A DNA stretch of 64,000 nt from contig NZ_LOHS01000113.1 of NCBI RefSeq assembly GCF_001642995.1, positions 1-64,000 on the forward strand, given 5' to 3'. This DNA is from Streptomyces jeddahensis. GTDB taxonomy: Bacteria; Actinomycetota; Actinomycetes; Streptomycetales; Streptomycetaceae. Positions 7,074 to 16,424 of the stretch are shown here, piece after piece. The translations under genes were made by a program, and so were the position numbers. Below the pieces are notes generated by a model, which did not search any database, had not been told where the DNA came from, and saw only the letters and a list, made by a program, of their open reading frames with translations. Numbering within the stretch: position 1 is the stretch's first letter; each line of letters begins with the position of its first letter.

Positions 7074-8699
7074 CTACTCGCCGGTCCTGTCCTTCAGCAG
7101 CTCCTTCACCCTGGCCCGTACGTCCTCCGTGTCCAGGCCGCGGATCGTCAGTGTCGTACGCCGGCGCAGCACGTCGTCCGCCGTCTCGGCCCACTCGTGG
7201 TCGCGGGCGTAGACGACCTGGGCCCAGATCTCCGGGGCGTCGGGGTGGATGCGCTCGCCCAGCTCCGGGTTCTCGTTCGCCATGCGCGCGATGTCGAAGG
7301 ACAGCGAGCCGTAGTGCGTTGCGAGGTGCTTCGCCGTGTCCGTGGCCATGCGCGGGCCCGGGGTGCCGCCGTCGACGAGCAGCCGGTGCGCCACCGCCTG
7401 CGGGTTGGAGATGCCGGGCAGCGGGAGCTTCTTCGGCAGCTGGGACATGGGTTCCATGTCGTCGGCGAGCGGGTGCCCGGGCAGGGCGGCCAGCTTGTTC
7501 ATGACCGTACGGCCGATGTGGCGGAAAGTGGTCCACTTGCCGCCCGCGACGGACAGCATGCCGCCCTTGCCCTCGGTCACCACGGTCTCGCGCTTGGCCT
7601 TGGAGGTGTCGCCAGGACCGCCCGGCAGCACGCGCAGACCGGCGAAGGCGTACGTGATCAGTTCGCGCTTCAGCTGCTGGTCACGGACGGAGAAGGCCGC
7701 CTCGTCGAGTATCTGGGCGATGTCCTTCTCGTTGACCGCGACGTCCGCCGGGTCGCCTTCGTACTGCTCGTCGGTCGTACCAAGCAGCAGCATGTCCTCC
7801 CAGGGGAGGGCGAAGGTGATGCGGTACTTGTCGATGGGGGTGGCCAGCGCCGCCTTCCACGGCGAGGTGCGCTTGAGGACCAGGTGCGCGCCCTTCGACA
7901 GGCGGATGGACGGGGCCGCGTTCGGGTCCTCCATCCTGCGCAGGTGGTCGACCCACGGGCCGGTCGCGTTCAGTACGAGACGCGCGGTGACGCCGAACTC
8001 GGTCCCGTCCAGGCGATCCCTGAGCTCCGCTCCGGTGACCCGGCCCTTGGTGAAGCGCAGGCCGGTGACCTCGGCGTGGTTGAGGACGGCCGCACCCGCC
8101 TCGACCGCCGCGCGCACCGTCATCAGCGCCATGCGCGCGTCGTTCATCTGGTCGTCGCCGTACACGGCCACGGCCCTGAGGTTCTCGGTGCGCAGCTCCG
8201 GCACGTCGCGCTGCGCCTTCGCCGGGCTGATCACATGGCCGACGCCGTCGCCGAACGCGGACAGTGCCGAGTACGCGAAGACGCCCGCGCCCAGCTTGGC
8301 GGCGCCGTGCGGGCCGCCCTTGTACACCGGCAGGTAGAAGGTGAGGGGGTTGGACAGGTGCGGCGCGACCTGGCGGGACACCGCACGGCGCTCGAAGTGG
8401 TTCTCCGCCACCAGCTTGACCGCGCCGGTCTGCAGATAGCGCAGACCGCCGTGGAGCAGTTTGGAGGAGGCGGAGGAGGTGGCGCCGGCGAAGTCGCCGG
8501 CGTCCACCAGCGCCACCCGCAGACCCGACTGCGCGGCGTGCCAGGCGGTGGAGATGCCCAGGATTCCGCCACCGATGACGAGGAGGTCGTACGTCGCCTG
8601 GGAAAGCTGCTCCCGGGTCTCGGCACGGCTGGGGAGGGAGCCGGAGACCGGGTGCGTACCGAGGGCAGGCGCGGTCTGCAGGGTGGGCTGGCTGCTCAT
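7074..8699 (-). CDS. glpD: Glycerol-3-phosphate dehydrogenase (FAD)
   Basis: Oxidises sn-glycerol 3-phosphate to dihydroxyacetone phosphate and passes electrons to the quinone pool at the inner face of the membrane. The 541-residue protein has an FAD-binding GGGILG loop (residues 43-48), the ATSSASSKLLHGGLRYL family signature (about 78-94), and a C-terminal DAO_C domain. The first 35 residues are variable. It is the last gene of the glpF-glpK-glpD run, 18 nt after glpK, and ends in a strong hairpin. Expression is expected to be glycerol-induced and under GylR. Confidence 0.96.
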   Translation of the reverse strand: MSSQPTLQTAPALGTHPVSGSLPSRAETREQLSQATYDLLVIGGGILGISTAWHAAQSGLRVALVDAGDFAGATSSASSKLLHGGLRYLQTGAVKLVAENHFERRAVSRQVAPHLSNPLTFYLPVYKGGPHGAAKLGAGVFAYSALSAFGDGVGHVISPAKAQRDVPELRTENLRAVAVYGDDQMNDARMALMTVRAAVEAGAAVLNHAEVTGLRFTKGRVTGAELRDRLDGTEFGVTARLVLNATGPWVDHLRRMEDPNAAPSIRLSKGAHLVLKRTSPWKAALATPIDKYRITFALPWEDMLLLGTTDEQYEGDPADVAVNEKDIAQILDEAAFSVRDQQLKRELITYAFAGLRVLPGGPGDTSKAKRETVVTEGKGGMLSVAGGKWTTFRHIGRTVMNKLAALPGHPLADDMEPMSQLPKKLPLPGISNPQAVAHRLLVDGGTPGPRMATDTAKHLATHYGSLSFDIARMANENPELGERIHPDAPEIWAQVVYARDHEWAETADDVLRRRTTLTIRGLDTEDVRARVKELLKDRTGE

Positions 8700-8717
8700 G
8701 GGATGTCGTGCTCCTCG

Positions 8718-10271
8718 TCAGTTCTCGTCTTCGAGCCAGCCCATGGTCCGCTCGACGGCCTTGAGCCAGTTCTTGTACTCGCGGTCCCGCTTGTCCGCGT
8801 CCATACGGGGGGTCCACTCGGCGGCCCGGCGCCAGTTGGCGCGCAGCGCGTCGGTGTCGGGCCAGAAGCCGACGGCCAGGCCGGCGGCGTAGGCGGCGCC
8901 GAGGCAGGTGGTCTCGGCGACCATCGGGCGCACGACCGGTGCGTCCAGGAAGTCCGAGAGCGTCTGCATCAGCAGGTTGTTGGAGGTCATGCCGCCGTCG
9001 ACCTTGAGGGCCGCGAGCTCGACGCCGGAGTCCTTGGTCATGGCGTCGGTGATCTCACGGGTCTGCCAGGCGGTGGCCTCGAGGACGGCGCGCGCGAGGT
9101 GCGCCTTGGTGACGTACCGGGTCAGACCGGCCAGCACACCGCGGGCGTCCGAGCGCCAGTACGGGGCGAAGAGGCCGGAGAAGGCCGGCACGAAGTAGGC
9201 GCCGCCGTTGTCCTCGACCGTCAGGGCCAGCGTCTCGATCTCGGCGGCGGTGCTGATCAGGCCCATCTGGTCGCGCATCCACTGCACCAGGGAGCCCGTG
9301 ACGGCGATCGAACCCTCGAGCGCGTACACCGGGTCCTGGTCGCCGATCTGGTAGCCGACGGTCGTCAGCAGCCCGCTGTACGAGTTGATGATCTTGTCGC
9401 CGGTGTTCATCAGCATGAAGGTGCCGGTGCCGTACGTCGACTTGGCCTCGCCCTCGCCGAAGCAGGTCTGGCCGAACAGGGCCGCCTGCTGGTCGCCGAG
9501 CGCCGACGCGACGGGGATGCCGCCCAGCAGGTCACCGAGCTTGCCGCCCTTGACCTCGCCGTACACCTCGGCGGACGAGCGGATCTCGGGCAGCATCTGC
9601 ATCGGTACGCCGATGGAGGCGCAGATGCGCTCGTCCCACTGCATCTCGTGGAGGTTCATCAGCAGGGTGCGCGATGCGTTGGTGACGTCAGTGACGTGCA
9701 CGCCGCCGTTGACACCACCGGTCAGGTTCCAGATGACCCATGAGTCCATCGTGCCGAAGAGGATGTCGCCCCGCTCGGCGCGCTCCGCGAGGCCGTCGAC
9801 GTTGTCGAGCAGCCAGCGGGCCTTCGGGCCTGCGAAGTAGGAGGCGAGCGGAAGGCCGGTCTCGCGGCGGAAGCGGTCCTGGCCGACGTTGCGGCCGAGC
9901 TCCTTGCACAGGGCGTCGGTGCGGGTGTCCTGCCAGACGATGGCGTTGTACACCGGCTCGCCGGTGTTCTTGTCCCACAGCAGCGTCGTCTCGCGCTGGT
10001 TGGTGATGCCGATCGCCTTGATGTCGTCCCGGGTGATGCCGGCCTTGGCGATGGCTCCGGCGACGACGTCCTGGACGTTCGTCCAGATCTCGGCGGCGTC
10101 GTGCTCGACCCAGCCCGGCTTGGGGAAGATCTGCTCGTGCTCCTTCTGGTCGACGGAGACGATGCGGCCGTCCCGGTCGAAGACGATGCAGCGGCTGGAC
10201 GTGGTGCCCTGGTCGATGGCGGCAATGAACGGGCCTGCGCCGTGGGAGAGGGCGCTTTGTGCGTCGGTCAC
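8718..10271 (-). CDS. glpK: Glycerol kinase
   Basis: Phosphorylates glycerol with ATP to glycerol 3-phosphate, trapping it in the cytoplasm. The 517-residue FGGY-family kinase shows the N-terminal phosphate-binding loop DQGTTSSR (residues 20-27), the PGWVEHDAAEIW stretch typical of glycerol kinases, and KVDGGMTSNNLLMQ in the C-terminal ATPase half. Start is a GTG at 10271 with GGAG upstream. It lies between glpF and glpD on the same strand and is almost certainly co-transcribed with both. Confidence 0.97.
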   Translation of the reverse strand: MTDAQSALSHGAGPFIAAIDQGTTSSRCIVFDRDGRIVSVDQKEHEQIFPKPGWVEHDAAEIWTNVQDVVAGAIAKAGITRDDIKAIGITNQRETTLLWDKNTGEPVYNAIVWQDTRTDALCKELGRNVGQDRFRRETGLPLASYFAGPKARWLLDNVDGLAERAERGDILFGTMDSWVIWNLTGGVNGGVHVTDVTNASRTLLMNLHEMQWDERICASIGVPMQMLPEIRSSAEVYGEVKGGKLGDLLGGIPVASALGDQQAALFGQTCFGEGEAKSTYGTGTFMLMNTGDKIINSYSGLLTTVGYQIGDQDPVYALEGSIAVTGSLVQWMRDQMGLISTAAEIETLALTVEDNGGAYFVPAFSGLFAPYWRSDARGVLAGLTRYVTKAHLARAVLEATAWQTREITDAMTKDSGVELAALKVDGGMTSNNLLMQTLSDFLDAPVVRPMVAETTCLGAAYAAGLAVGFWPDTDALRANWRRAAEWTPRMDADKRDREYKNWLKAVERTMGWLEDEN

Positions 10272-10377
10272 GGTGTGCTCCTGGAAAGTCCGTATCTGTG
10301 GGGCTGGCTTACGGCGTATGGCTCGCGGCTCTGGAAGCTTCGTGCTAAGTGGTGTTCAGCTGAAGCCCGGCGGTTGA

Positions 10378-11166
10378 TCAGGCAAAAGCGACGTTGTAAA
10401 TACCTGCGGCGATCGCGCCGCCGACCAGGGGGCCGACGACCGGGATCCAGGCGTAGCCCCAGTCGGAGCCGCCCTTGTTGGGCAGGGGCAGAAGGGCGTG
10501 GACGATACGCGGGCCGAGGTCGCGGGCCGGGTTGATCGCGTAACCGGTCGGGCCGCCCAGCGAGAGGCCGATGCTGACGACCACGAGCGCGGTGATCAGC
10601 GCGCCCAGGGTGCCGAGGCCCTTGCCGCCGTCGTTGAGGCCTTGGGTGAGCACGGCGAGGACCAGCACGACGGTGCCGACGATCTCGGTGGCCAGGTTCT
10701 GCACGGCGTTCCGGATCTCGGGACCGGTGGAGAAGATGCCGAGCACGGGGCCGGCCTGGGCCTCCTGTGCCTCGACGGCCTTGGTGTCCTGCGCGCCTGG
10801 GCCGCCGACGATCTCGTGGTCGGTGAGGTGGGCGAGGAACTGTCCGTAGTACGCGACCCAGACCAGAGCGGCACCGATCATGGCGCCGAGCAGCTGTCCC
10901 GCCCAGTAGGTGGGGACGTTGCTCCAGTCGTTGTCCTTGATCGCGAGGGCGAGCGTGACGGCCGGGTTGAGGTGGGCGCCGGAGAGCGGGGCCGAGATGT
11001 ACACCGCGGTGAGGACCGCGAAGCCCCACCCGAAGGTGATGGCGAGCCACCCGGCGTTGCGCGCCTTGGAGGCCTTCAGCGTGACGGCGGCGCACACGCC
11101 ACCGCCGAGCAGGATGAGTACGGCGGTACCTATCGTCTCGCCGATGAAGATGTCGGAGCTGGACAC
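10378..11166 (-). CDS. glpF: Glycerol uptake facilitator (aquaglyceroporin)
   Basis: MIP-family channel for facilitated diffusion of glycerol, 262 residues with six predicted membrane helices. Both half-helix motifs are present: NPA at 67-69 (AHLNPAVT) and NPARD at 212-216. The Asp after the second NPAR is typical of glycerol-conducting members rather than pure water channels. Start is a GTG with AAAGGAG upstream. First gene of the glycerol operon after a long leader region that carries an operator-like motif shared with the gylR promoter. Confidence 0.95.
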   Translation of the reverse strand: MSSSDIFIGETIGTAVLILLGGGVCAAVTLKASKARNAGWLAITFGWGFAVLTAVYISAPLSGAHLNPAVTLALAIKDNDWSNVPTYWAGQLLGAMIGAALVWVAYYGQFLAHLTDHEIVGGPGAQDTKAVEAQEAQAGPVLGIFSTGPEIRNAVQNLATEIVGTVVLVLAVLTQGLNDGGKGLGTLGALITALVVVSIGLSLGGPTGYAINPARDLGPRIVHALLPLPNKGGSDWGYAWIPVVGPLVGGAIAAGIYNVAFA

Positions 11167-11292
11167 CCGCGACTCCTTTGTCCTTCGTCCAGGGGAAGGC
11201 GAACCCCGGGTCCGTCCGGTGGTTCGCGCCCTCAGGTGAGGGCCTTGGGGGCGGCCCTGGCGTCGTCACACTCTAACGCTTTTGCCGGAAGG

Positions 11293-11308
11293 TGTTCGAC
11301 AATGCCGA
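11293..11308. promoter_or_regulatory. Candidate GylR operator upstream of glpF
   Basis: TGTTCGACAATGCCGA shares the 12-bp core GTTCGACAATGC with the gylR upstream region at 12432-12443. IclR-family sites commonly have TTC...GAA-type arms. The shared core in front of both transcription units is the main evidence. Confidence 0.55.
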
Positions 11309-11451
11309 CCGATGGACGGGAGTCTTGCCCGGGCCTGCAGGAACGTCAAGGGGTTCGGTCCGCGAAAAATCCGATCGTTATCCGGGCATGATCGCGGGGT
11401 GGCGGGCGCAGAGGGGGTTCCACAGGTCCGGTGAAGTCCGCTGCGGTTCGG

Positions 11452-11540
11452 CAGCGCCCCGAAGGGGCGCGGGGCTGTATCGACATGCGGCTCCGCCGCG
11501 CGGGCGCGACCAGCCACGATGGCGCCGCAGACGATCGAAG
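11452..11540. repeat. Dispersed Streptomyces intergenic repeat
   Basis: The segment contains GCGCCCCGAAGGGGCGCGGG, a hairpin-forming element common in Streptomyces intergenic DNA. It continues with GCTGTATCGACATG, which recurs with one change at 24854-24867. It ends in the GCGCGACCAGCC type of sequence often seen with this element. Confidence 0.6.
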
Positions 11541-11632
11541 GCACATCGCGGATGCACGCTCCGCCGGGCGCCTGCTTAGCGGCGTCGTGCGGGACGGGCC
11601 TGGCGCCGTCCGTACGGAGCGGCGGCGAGCCC

Positions 11633-12397
11633 TCAGAACCGGCTCGCGCCCAGATCCCGGGAGACGGCGCGTGCGCAGTCCCGCACCGCCGCGATGAGCT
11701 CCTGACGCAGTTGCCCGTCCAGGCAGAGGCGCTCCACGGCGCCGGTGATGCCCACCGCGCCGACGGGCATGCGCCGCCGGTCGTGGATCGGAGCGGCGAT
11801 GGACGCCACGCCCTCCCAGGTCTCCTCGACATCGGCGGCGTACCCGCGCGCGCGGGTCAGGTCGAGCACGTTCTCGAAGCCGTCCGGGTCGCTGATCGTG
11901 CGCGCGGTGAACTCCTTGCGCTCGACCTCCAGGGCCTCGCTGTGCGCCACCGGGTCGTATGCGGCCAGGACCTTGCCCAGGGCCGTGGAGTGCAGCGGCT
12001 GCATGGCGCCGATCTCCAGCACCTGCCGGCTGTCGTCCGGGCGGAAGACGTGGTGCACGATCAGCACGCCCTGCTGGTGCAGAACGCCCAGGTAGACGCT
12101 CTCTCCGCTGGACCGGGCCAGGTCGTCCGTCCATACCAGGGCACGCGCCCGCAGCTCGTGGACGTCCAGATACGTCGTGCCGAGCCGGAGCAGTTCGGCG
12201 CCCAGCTGGTAGCGGCCCGACGCGGCGTCCTGTTCGACGAAGCCCTCCAGCTGGAGGGTGCGCAGGATGCCGTGCGCCGTACCCTTGGCGAGGCCCAGGG
12301 AGGAGGCGATGTCGGAGAGGCCCAGCCGGCGCTCGCCACCCGCGAGCAGACGCAGCATCGCGGCCGCCCTCTCCAGCGACTGGATGTTCTTCGCCAT
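11633..12397 (-). CDS. gylR: IclR-family regulator of the glycerol operon
   Basis: Repressor of the gyl operon, 254 residues. The N-terminal IclR winged helix-turn-helix (about 5-65; LSDIASSLGLAKGTAHGILRTL) is followed by the effector-binding domain (about 80-250) with the HSTALGKVLAAYDP signature. In S. coelicolor GylR responds to glycerol or glycerol 3-phosphate and also represses itself. The ATG at 12397 is selected because GGGAGGGAG precedes it and the length matches GylR; upstream in-frame codons extend into the metH promoter region. Transcribed in the same direction as glpF but separated from it by 466 bp, so it forms its own unit. Confidence 0.93.
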   Translation of the reverse strand: MAKNIQSLERAAAMLRLLAGGERRLGLSDIASSLGLAKGTAHGILRTLQLEGFVEQDAASGRYQLGAELLRLGTTYLDVHELRARALVWTDDLARSSGESVYLGVLHQQGVLIVHHVFRPDDSRQVLEIGAMQPLHSTALGKVLAAYDPVAHSEALEVERKEFTARTISDPDGFENVLDLTRARGYAADVEETWEGVASIAAPIHDRRRMPVGAVGITGAVERLCLDGQLRQELIAAVRDCARAVSRDLGASRF

Positions 12398-12431
12398 CGC
12401 AGCGCTCCCTCCCAACCCCTCGACCAACAGC

Positions 12432-12449
12432 GTTCGACAATGCTGAACA
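12432..12449. promoter_or_regulatory. Candidate GylR operator upstream of gylR
   Basis: GTTCGACAATGCTGAACA has GTTC/GAAC arms and the same core as the site upstream of glpF. It lies 35-52 bp upstream of the gylR ATG, so it suits autoregulation. Confidence 0.6.
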
Positions 12450-12595
12450 TTATCGGTCGTTGCCGAACTCCGCGAGCAGCCCTGCGCCGGGCGCCCTGCC
12501 GGGCCGGGAGCGTAATCCTGAAACCTGCCTGATCGGGTGGGCCGTCCGGACCGTGGACCGTTCGTACGGGTGGACGGCCTCCCGGATACCCTGGC

Positions 12596-12645
12596 GGAGT
12601 GCGCCTGCCATGAGAAGGGCGCAAAGCCGACAGCCGTCGCACTCC
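12596..12645 (+). other. Hairpin in the metH leader
   Basis: GGAGTGCG (12596-12603) can pair with CGCACTCC (12638-12645), directly ahead of the metH ribosome binding site GGGAG (12647-12651). Opening and closing of this stem could affect translation. No known riboswitch consensus was recognised. Confidence 0.35.
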
Positions 12646-12657
12646 AGGGAGCACTAC

Positions 12658-15600
12658 ATGGCCTCGTCGCCGACCCCTTCCACCGTCCCCTCCGACAGCC
12701 GCGCCCGGGCCGAGGCCCTGTGCGAAGCCCTCGCCACCCGTGTCGTGGTGGCCGACGGTGCGATGGGCACGATGCTCCAGGCACAGGACCCGACCCTCGA
12801 CGACTTCCAGAACCTCGAGGGTTGCAACGAGATCCTGAACGTCTCCAGGCCCGACATCGTCCGCTCCGTCCACGACGCGTATTTCGCCGTGGGTACGGAC
12901 TGCGTCGGCACCAACACCTTCAACTGCAACTTCGCGGCCCTCGGCGAGTACGACATCGCCCACCGCATCCACGAACTGTCCGAGCGTGGTGCGCGGATCG
13001 CCCGCGAGGTGGCCGATGAGTACACGCAGAAGACCGGGCAGCAGCGCTGGGTGCTCGGCTCGATGGGCCCGGGCACGAAGCTGCCGACCCTGGGCCACGT
13101 CGGCTACACCACTATCCGTGACGCCTATCAGCAGAATGCAGAGGGCCTGATCGCGGGCGGCGCCGACGCCCTGCTCGTCGAGACCACCCAGGACCTCCTC
13201 CAGACCAAGGCCGCCGTCCTCGGCGCCCGCCGCGCGTTGGAGGTCGCCGGTCTCGAGCTGCCGGTCATCGTCTCGGTGACCGTCGAGACCACCGGCACCA
13301 TGCTCTTGGGTTCCGAGATCGGTGCGGCGCTGACCGCCCTGGAGCCGCTCGGCATCGACATGATCGGCATGAACTGCGCCACAGGGCCGGCCGAGATGAG
13401 CGAGCACCTGCGCTACCTGTCCCGCAACTCCCGCATCCCGCTGTCCTGCATGCCGAACGCCGGTCTCCCGGTCCTCACCAAGGACGGTGCCCACTACCCG
13501 CTGACGGCCACGGAGCTCGCCGAGGCCCAGGAGACCTTCGTCCGCGAGTACGGCCTCTCCCTGGTCGGCGGCTGCTGCGGTACGACGCCCGAGCACCTAC
13601 GCCAGGTCGTCGAGCGGGTCCGCGACCTCACCCCGCCCGAGCGGCAGCCACAGCCGGAGCCGGGCGCGGCCTCGCTGTACCAGACGGTGCCGTTCCGCCA
13701 GGACACCTCGTACCTGGCCATCGGCGAGCGCACGAACGCCAACGGGTCGAAGAAGTTCCGCGAGGCCATGCTGGACGGCCGCTGGGACGACTGCGTGGAG
13801 ATGGCACGCGACCAGATCCGCGAGGGCGCGCACATGCTCGACCTGTGCGTCGACTACGTGGGCCGCGACGGCGTCGCCGACATGGAGGAGCTGGCCGGAC
13901 GTTTCGCCACCGCCTCCACGCTGCCCATCGTGCTGGACTCCACCGAGGTCGACGTGATCCGGGCGGGTCTGGAGAAGCTGGGCGGCCGCGCGGTCATCAA
14001 CTCCGTCAATTACGAGGACGGTGACGGCCCCGAGTCGCGGTTCGCCAAGGTCACGGCGCTGGCGAAGGAGCACGGCGCCGCGCTGATCGCGCTGACCATC
14101 GACGAGGAGGGCCAGGCCCGCACGCCGGAGAAGAAGGTCGAGATCGCCGAGCGGCTGATCGCGGATCTGACCGGCAACTGGGGCATCCACGAGGAGGACA
14201 TCCTCATCGACACCCTGACCTTCACCATCTGCACGGGTCAGGAGGAGTCCCGCAAGGACGGCATCGCCACGATCGAGGCGATCCGCGAGCTCAAGCGCCG
14301 CCACCCGAACGTACAGACCACGCTGGGTCTGTCGAACATCTCCTTCGGTCTGAACCCGGCGGCCCGGATCCTGCTGAACTCCGTCTTCCTGGACGAGTGC
14401 GTCAAGGCCGGCCTCGACTCGGCCATCGTGCACGCGAGCAAGATCCTGCCGATCGCCCGGTTCGACGAGGAGCAGGTCACCACCGCCCTCGACCTGATCT
14501 ACGACCGCCGCTCCGAGGGCTACGACCCGCTGCAGAAGCTCATGCAGCTGTTCGAGGGAGCGACGGCGAAGTCGCTGAAGGCCGGCAAGGCCGAAGAGCT
14601 GGCGGCGCTGCCGCTGGAGGAGCGCCTGAAGCGCCGCATCATCGACGGCGAGCGCAACGGCCTGGAGGCCGACCTCGACGAGGCGCTCCAGGAGCGCCCG
14701 GCCCTCGACATCGTCAACGAGACCCTGCTCGACGGCATGAAGGTGGTCGGTGAGCTGTTCGGTTCCGGCCAGATGCAGCTGCCGTTCGTACTACAGTCCG
14801 CCGAGGTCATGAAGGCCGCGGTGGCCTACCTCGAACCGCACATGGAGAAGTCGGACGCCGAAGGCAAGGGCACCATCGTCCTGGCCACCGTGCGCGGCGA
14901 CGTCCACGACATCGGCAAGAACCTGGTCGACATCATCCTGTCCAACAACGGCTACAACGTCGTGAACCTGGGCATCAAGCAGCCCGTCTCCGCGATCCTG
15001 GAGGCCGCCGAGGAGCACCAGGCGGACGTCATCGGCATGTCCGGGCTCCTGGTGAAGTCCACGGTGATCATGAAGGAGAACCTGGAGGAGCTCAACCAGC
15101 GCAGGCTGGCCGCCCGGTACCCGGTCATCCTCGGCGGCGCCGCGCTCACCCGCGCGTACGTCGAGCAGGACCTCCACGAGATCTACGAGGGCGAGGTCCG
15201 CTACGCACGCGACGCCTTCGAAGGCCTGCGGCTGATGGACGCCCTGATCGCGGTCAAGCGGGGCGTTCCCGGAGCCGCTCTGCCGGAGCTGAAGCAGCGC
15301 CGGGTGCGGGCGGCCAGCGTCCAGGTCGAGGAGCGTCCCGAAGAGGGCGCCGTCCGCTCGGACGTGGCTGTCGACAACCCGGTGCCGACGCCGCCGTTCT
15401 GGGGCACCCGGGTCGTCAAGGGCATCCAGCTCAAGGAGTACGCCTCCTGGCTGGATGAAGGCGCGCTGTTCAAGGGCCAGTGGGGCCTGAAGCAGGCCCG
15501 CACCGGTGACGGGCCCACCTACGGCGAACTGGTGGAGAGCGAGGGCCGGCCGCGGCTGCGGGGCTGGCTCGACGAGCTGCAGACCAAGAACCTCCTCGAG

Positions 15601-16176
15601 GCGGCCGTGGTCTACGGCTACTTCCCGTGCGTGTCCAAGGGCGAAGACCTGATCATCCTCGACGAGCAGGGCAACGAGCGCACCCGCTTCACCTTCCCCC
15701 GCCAGCGCCGCGGACGGCGGCTGTGCCTGGCGGACTTCTTCCGTCCGGAGGAGTCCGGCGAGACCGACGTGGTCGGCCTGCAGGTCGTCACCGTGGGTTC
15801 GCGGATCGGGGAGGAGACGGCGAAGCTGTTCGCGTCGGACTCCTACCGCGACTACCTCGAACTCCACGGCCTCTCCGTCCAGCTGGCGGAGGCGCTGGCG
15901 GAGTACTGGCACGCGCGCGTGCGCTCGGAGCTGGGCTTCGCCGGCGAGGACCCGGCCGACATCGAGGACATGTTCGCCCTGAAGTACCGCGGTGCCCGCT
16001 TCTCGCTCGGCTACGGGGCCTGCCCCGATCTCGAGGACCGCGCCAAGATCGCCCAGCTCCTCGAACCCGAGCGCATCGGCGTGCAGCTGTCGGAGGAGTT
16101 CCAGCTGCACCCCGAGCAGTCCACCGACGCGATCGTCATCCACCACCCGGAGGCGAAGTACTTCAACGCGCGGTAG
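12658..16176 (+). CDS. metH: Cobalamin-dependent methionine synthase
   Basis: Transfers the methyl group of 5-methyltetrahydrofolate to homocysteine through methylcobalamin. The 1172-residue protein has all four modules in order: the homocysteine-binding domain with zinc cysteines in GGCCGTTPEH (Cys306, Cys307), the pterin-binding domain (about 340-630), the cobalamin cap and Rossmann domain with DVHDIGKN (His750 is the lower cobalt ligand), and the C-terminal SAM-dependent reactivation domain. The ATG at 12658 follows GGGAG at a good distance, and the conserved sequence begins soon after. It is divergent from gylR. Confidence 0.97.
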   Translation: MASSPTPSTVPSDSRARAEALCEALATRVVVADGAMGTMLQAQDPTLDDFQNLEGCNEILNVSRPDIVRSVHDAYFAVGTDCVGTNTFNCNFAALGEYDIAHRIHELSERGARIAREVADEYTQKTGQQRWVLGSMGPGTKLPTLGHVGYTTIRDAYQQNAEGLIAGGADALLVETTQDLLQTKAAVLGARRALEVAGLELPVIVSVTVETTGTMLLGSEIGAALTALEPLGIDMIGMNCATGPAEMSEHLRYLSRNSRIPLSCMPNAGLPVLTKDGAHYPLTATELAEAQETFVREYGLSLVGGCCGTTPEHLRQVVERVRDLTPPERQPQPEPGAASLYQTVPFRQDTSYLAIGERTNANGSKKFREAMLDGRWDDCVEMARDQIREGAHMLDLCVDYVGRDGVADMEELAGRFATASTLPIVLDSTEVDVIRAGLEKLGGRAVINSVNYEDGDGPESRFAKVTALAKEHGAALIALTIDEEGQARTPEKKVEIAERLIADLTGNWGIHEEDILIDTLTFTICTGQEESRKDGIATIEAIRELKRRHPNVQTTLGLSNISFGLNPAARILLNSVFLDECVKAGLDSAIVHASKILPIARFDEEQVTTALDLIYDRRSEGYDPLQKLMQLFEGATAKSLKAGKAEELAALPLEERLKRRIIDGERNGLEADLDEALQERPALDIVNETLLDGMKVVGELFGSGQMQLPFVLQSAEVMKAAVAYLEPHMEKSDAEGKGTIVLATVRGDVHDIGKNLVDIILSNNGYNVVNLGIKQPVSAILEAAEEHQADVIGMSGLLVKSTVIMKENLEELNQRRLAARYPVILGGAALTRAYVEQDLHEIYEGEVRYARDAFEGLRLMDALIAVKRGVPGAALPELKQRRVRAASVQVEERPEEGAVRSDVAVDNPVPTPPFWGTRVVKGIQLKEYASWLDEGALFKGQWGLKQARTGDGPTYGELVESEGRPRLRGWLDELQTKNLLEAAVVYGYFPCVSKGEDLIILDEQGNERTRFTFPRQRRGRRLCLADFFRPEESGETDVVGLQVVTVGSRIGEETAKLFASDSYRDYLELHGLSVQLAEALAEYWHARVRSELGFAGEDPADIEDMFALKYRGARFSLGYGACPDLEDRAKIAQLLEPERIGVQLSEEFQLHPEQSTDAIVIHHPEAKYFNAR

Positions 16177-16206
16177 AGCGGGCAGCTGCGGTGATCGCGT
16201 CCTGCG

Positions 16207-16305
16207 GGCACCCGCGCACCTGCCGCCCGCGGCCACCCGCAGGACCTGCCGTCCGCGGCCACCCGCAGGACCTGCCGTCCGCGGCCACCCGCAGGACCTG
16301 CCGTG
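16207..16305 (+). repeat. 26-bp tandem repeat downstream of metH
   Basis: A 26-bp unit beginning GGCCACCCGCAGGACCTGCC is present in two exact copies (16232-16257, 16258-16283), a third copy cut after 22 bp (16284-16305) and a degenerate copy in front (16207-16231). It sits just after the metH stop codon. Confidence 0.85.
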
Positions 16306-16369
16306 ACACGCGCGACGAAGCTCGCAGAGCGCGCACCGCGGACGAGTCGTACACTGGTCGATCCAGTGC

Positions 16370-16397
16370 AGGCCGGTTCCCCCCTGGGAACCGGCCT
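16370..16397 (+). terminator. Hairpin terminator between metH and the HAD gene
   Basis: A perfect 12-bp stem (16370-16381 with 16386-16397) on a 4-nt loop is followed by TCTCGT. It lies 28 nt ahead of the next start codon, so it ends metH transcripts or acts in the leader of the HAD gene. Confidence 0.7.
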
Positions 16398-16424
16398 TCT
16401 CGTCCCTCACGGAGGTGTGCCCGG

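Larger units (their letters stand above)
11167..11632. other. glpF promoter region with dispersed repeat
   Basis: A 466-bp gap between gylR and glpF with no convincing gene. It holds the glpF promoter and a candidate GylR site (11293-11308). It also holds a GC-rich dispersed repeat (11452-11540) of the kind scattered through Streptomyces intergenic DNA. Confidence 0.6.

Noticed and set aside
6186..9743. 1185-residue open frame on the plus strand
   Set aside because: It runs antisense across the FadR-type gene, glpD and part of glpK, all firmly identified. It is rich in Arg/Gly/Val with no domain, a typical GC-bias shadow.
12398..12657. Cobalamin riboswitch upstream of metH
   Set aside because: No B12-box-like sequence or expected core was found in the 260-bp interval; only a simple 8-bp stem is seen.
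16207..16305. CRISPR array
   Set aside because: The 26-bp units are directly abutting with no spacers, and there are no cas genes.
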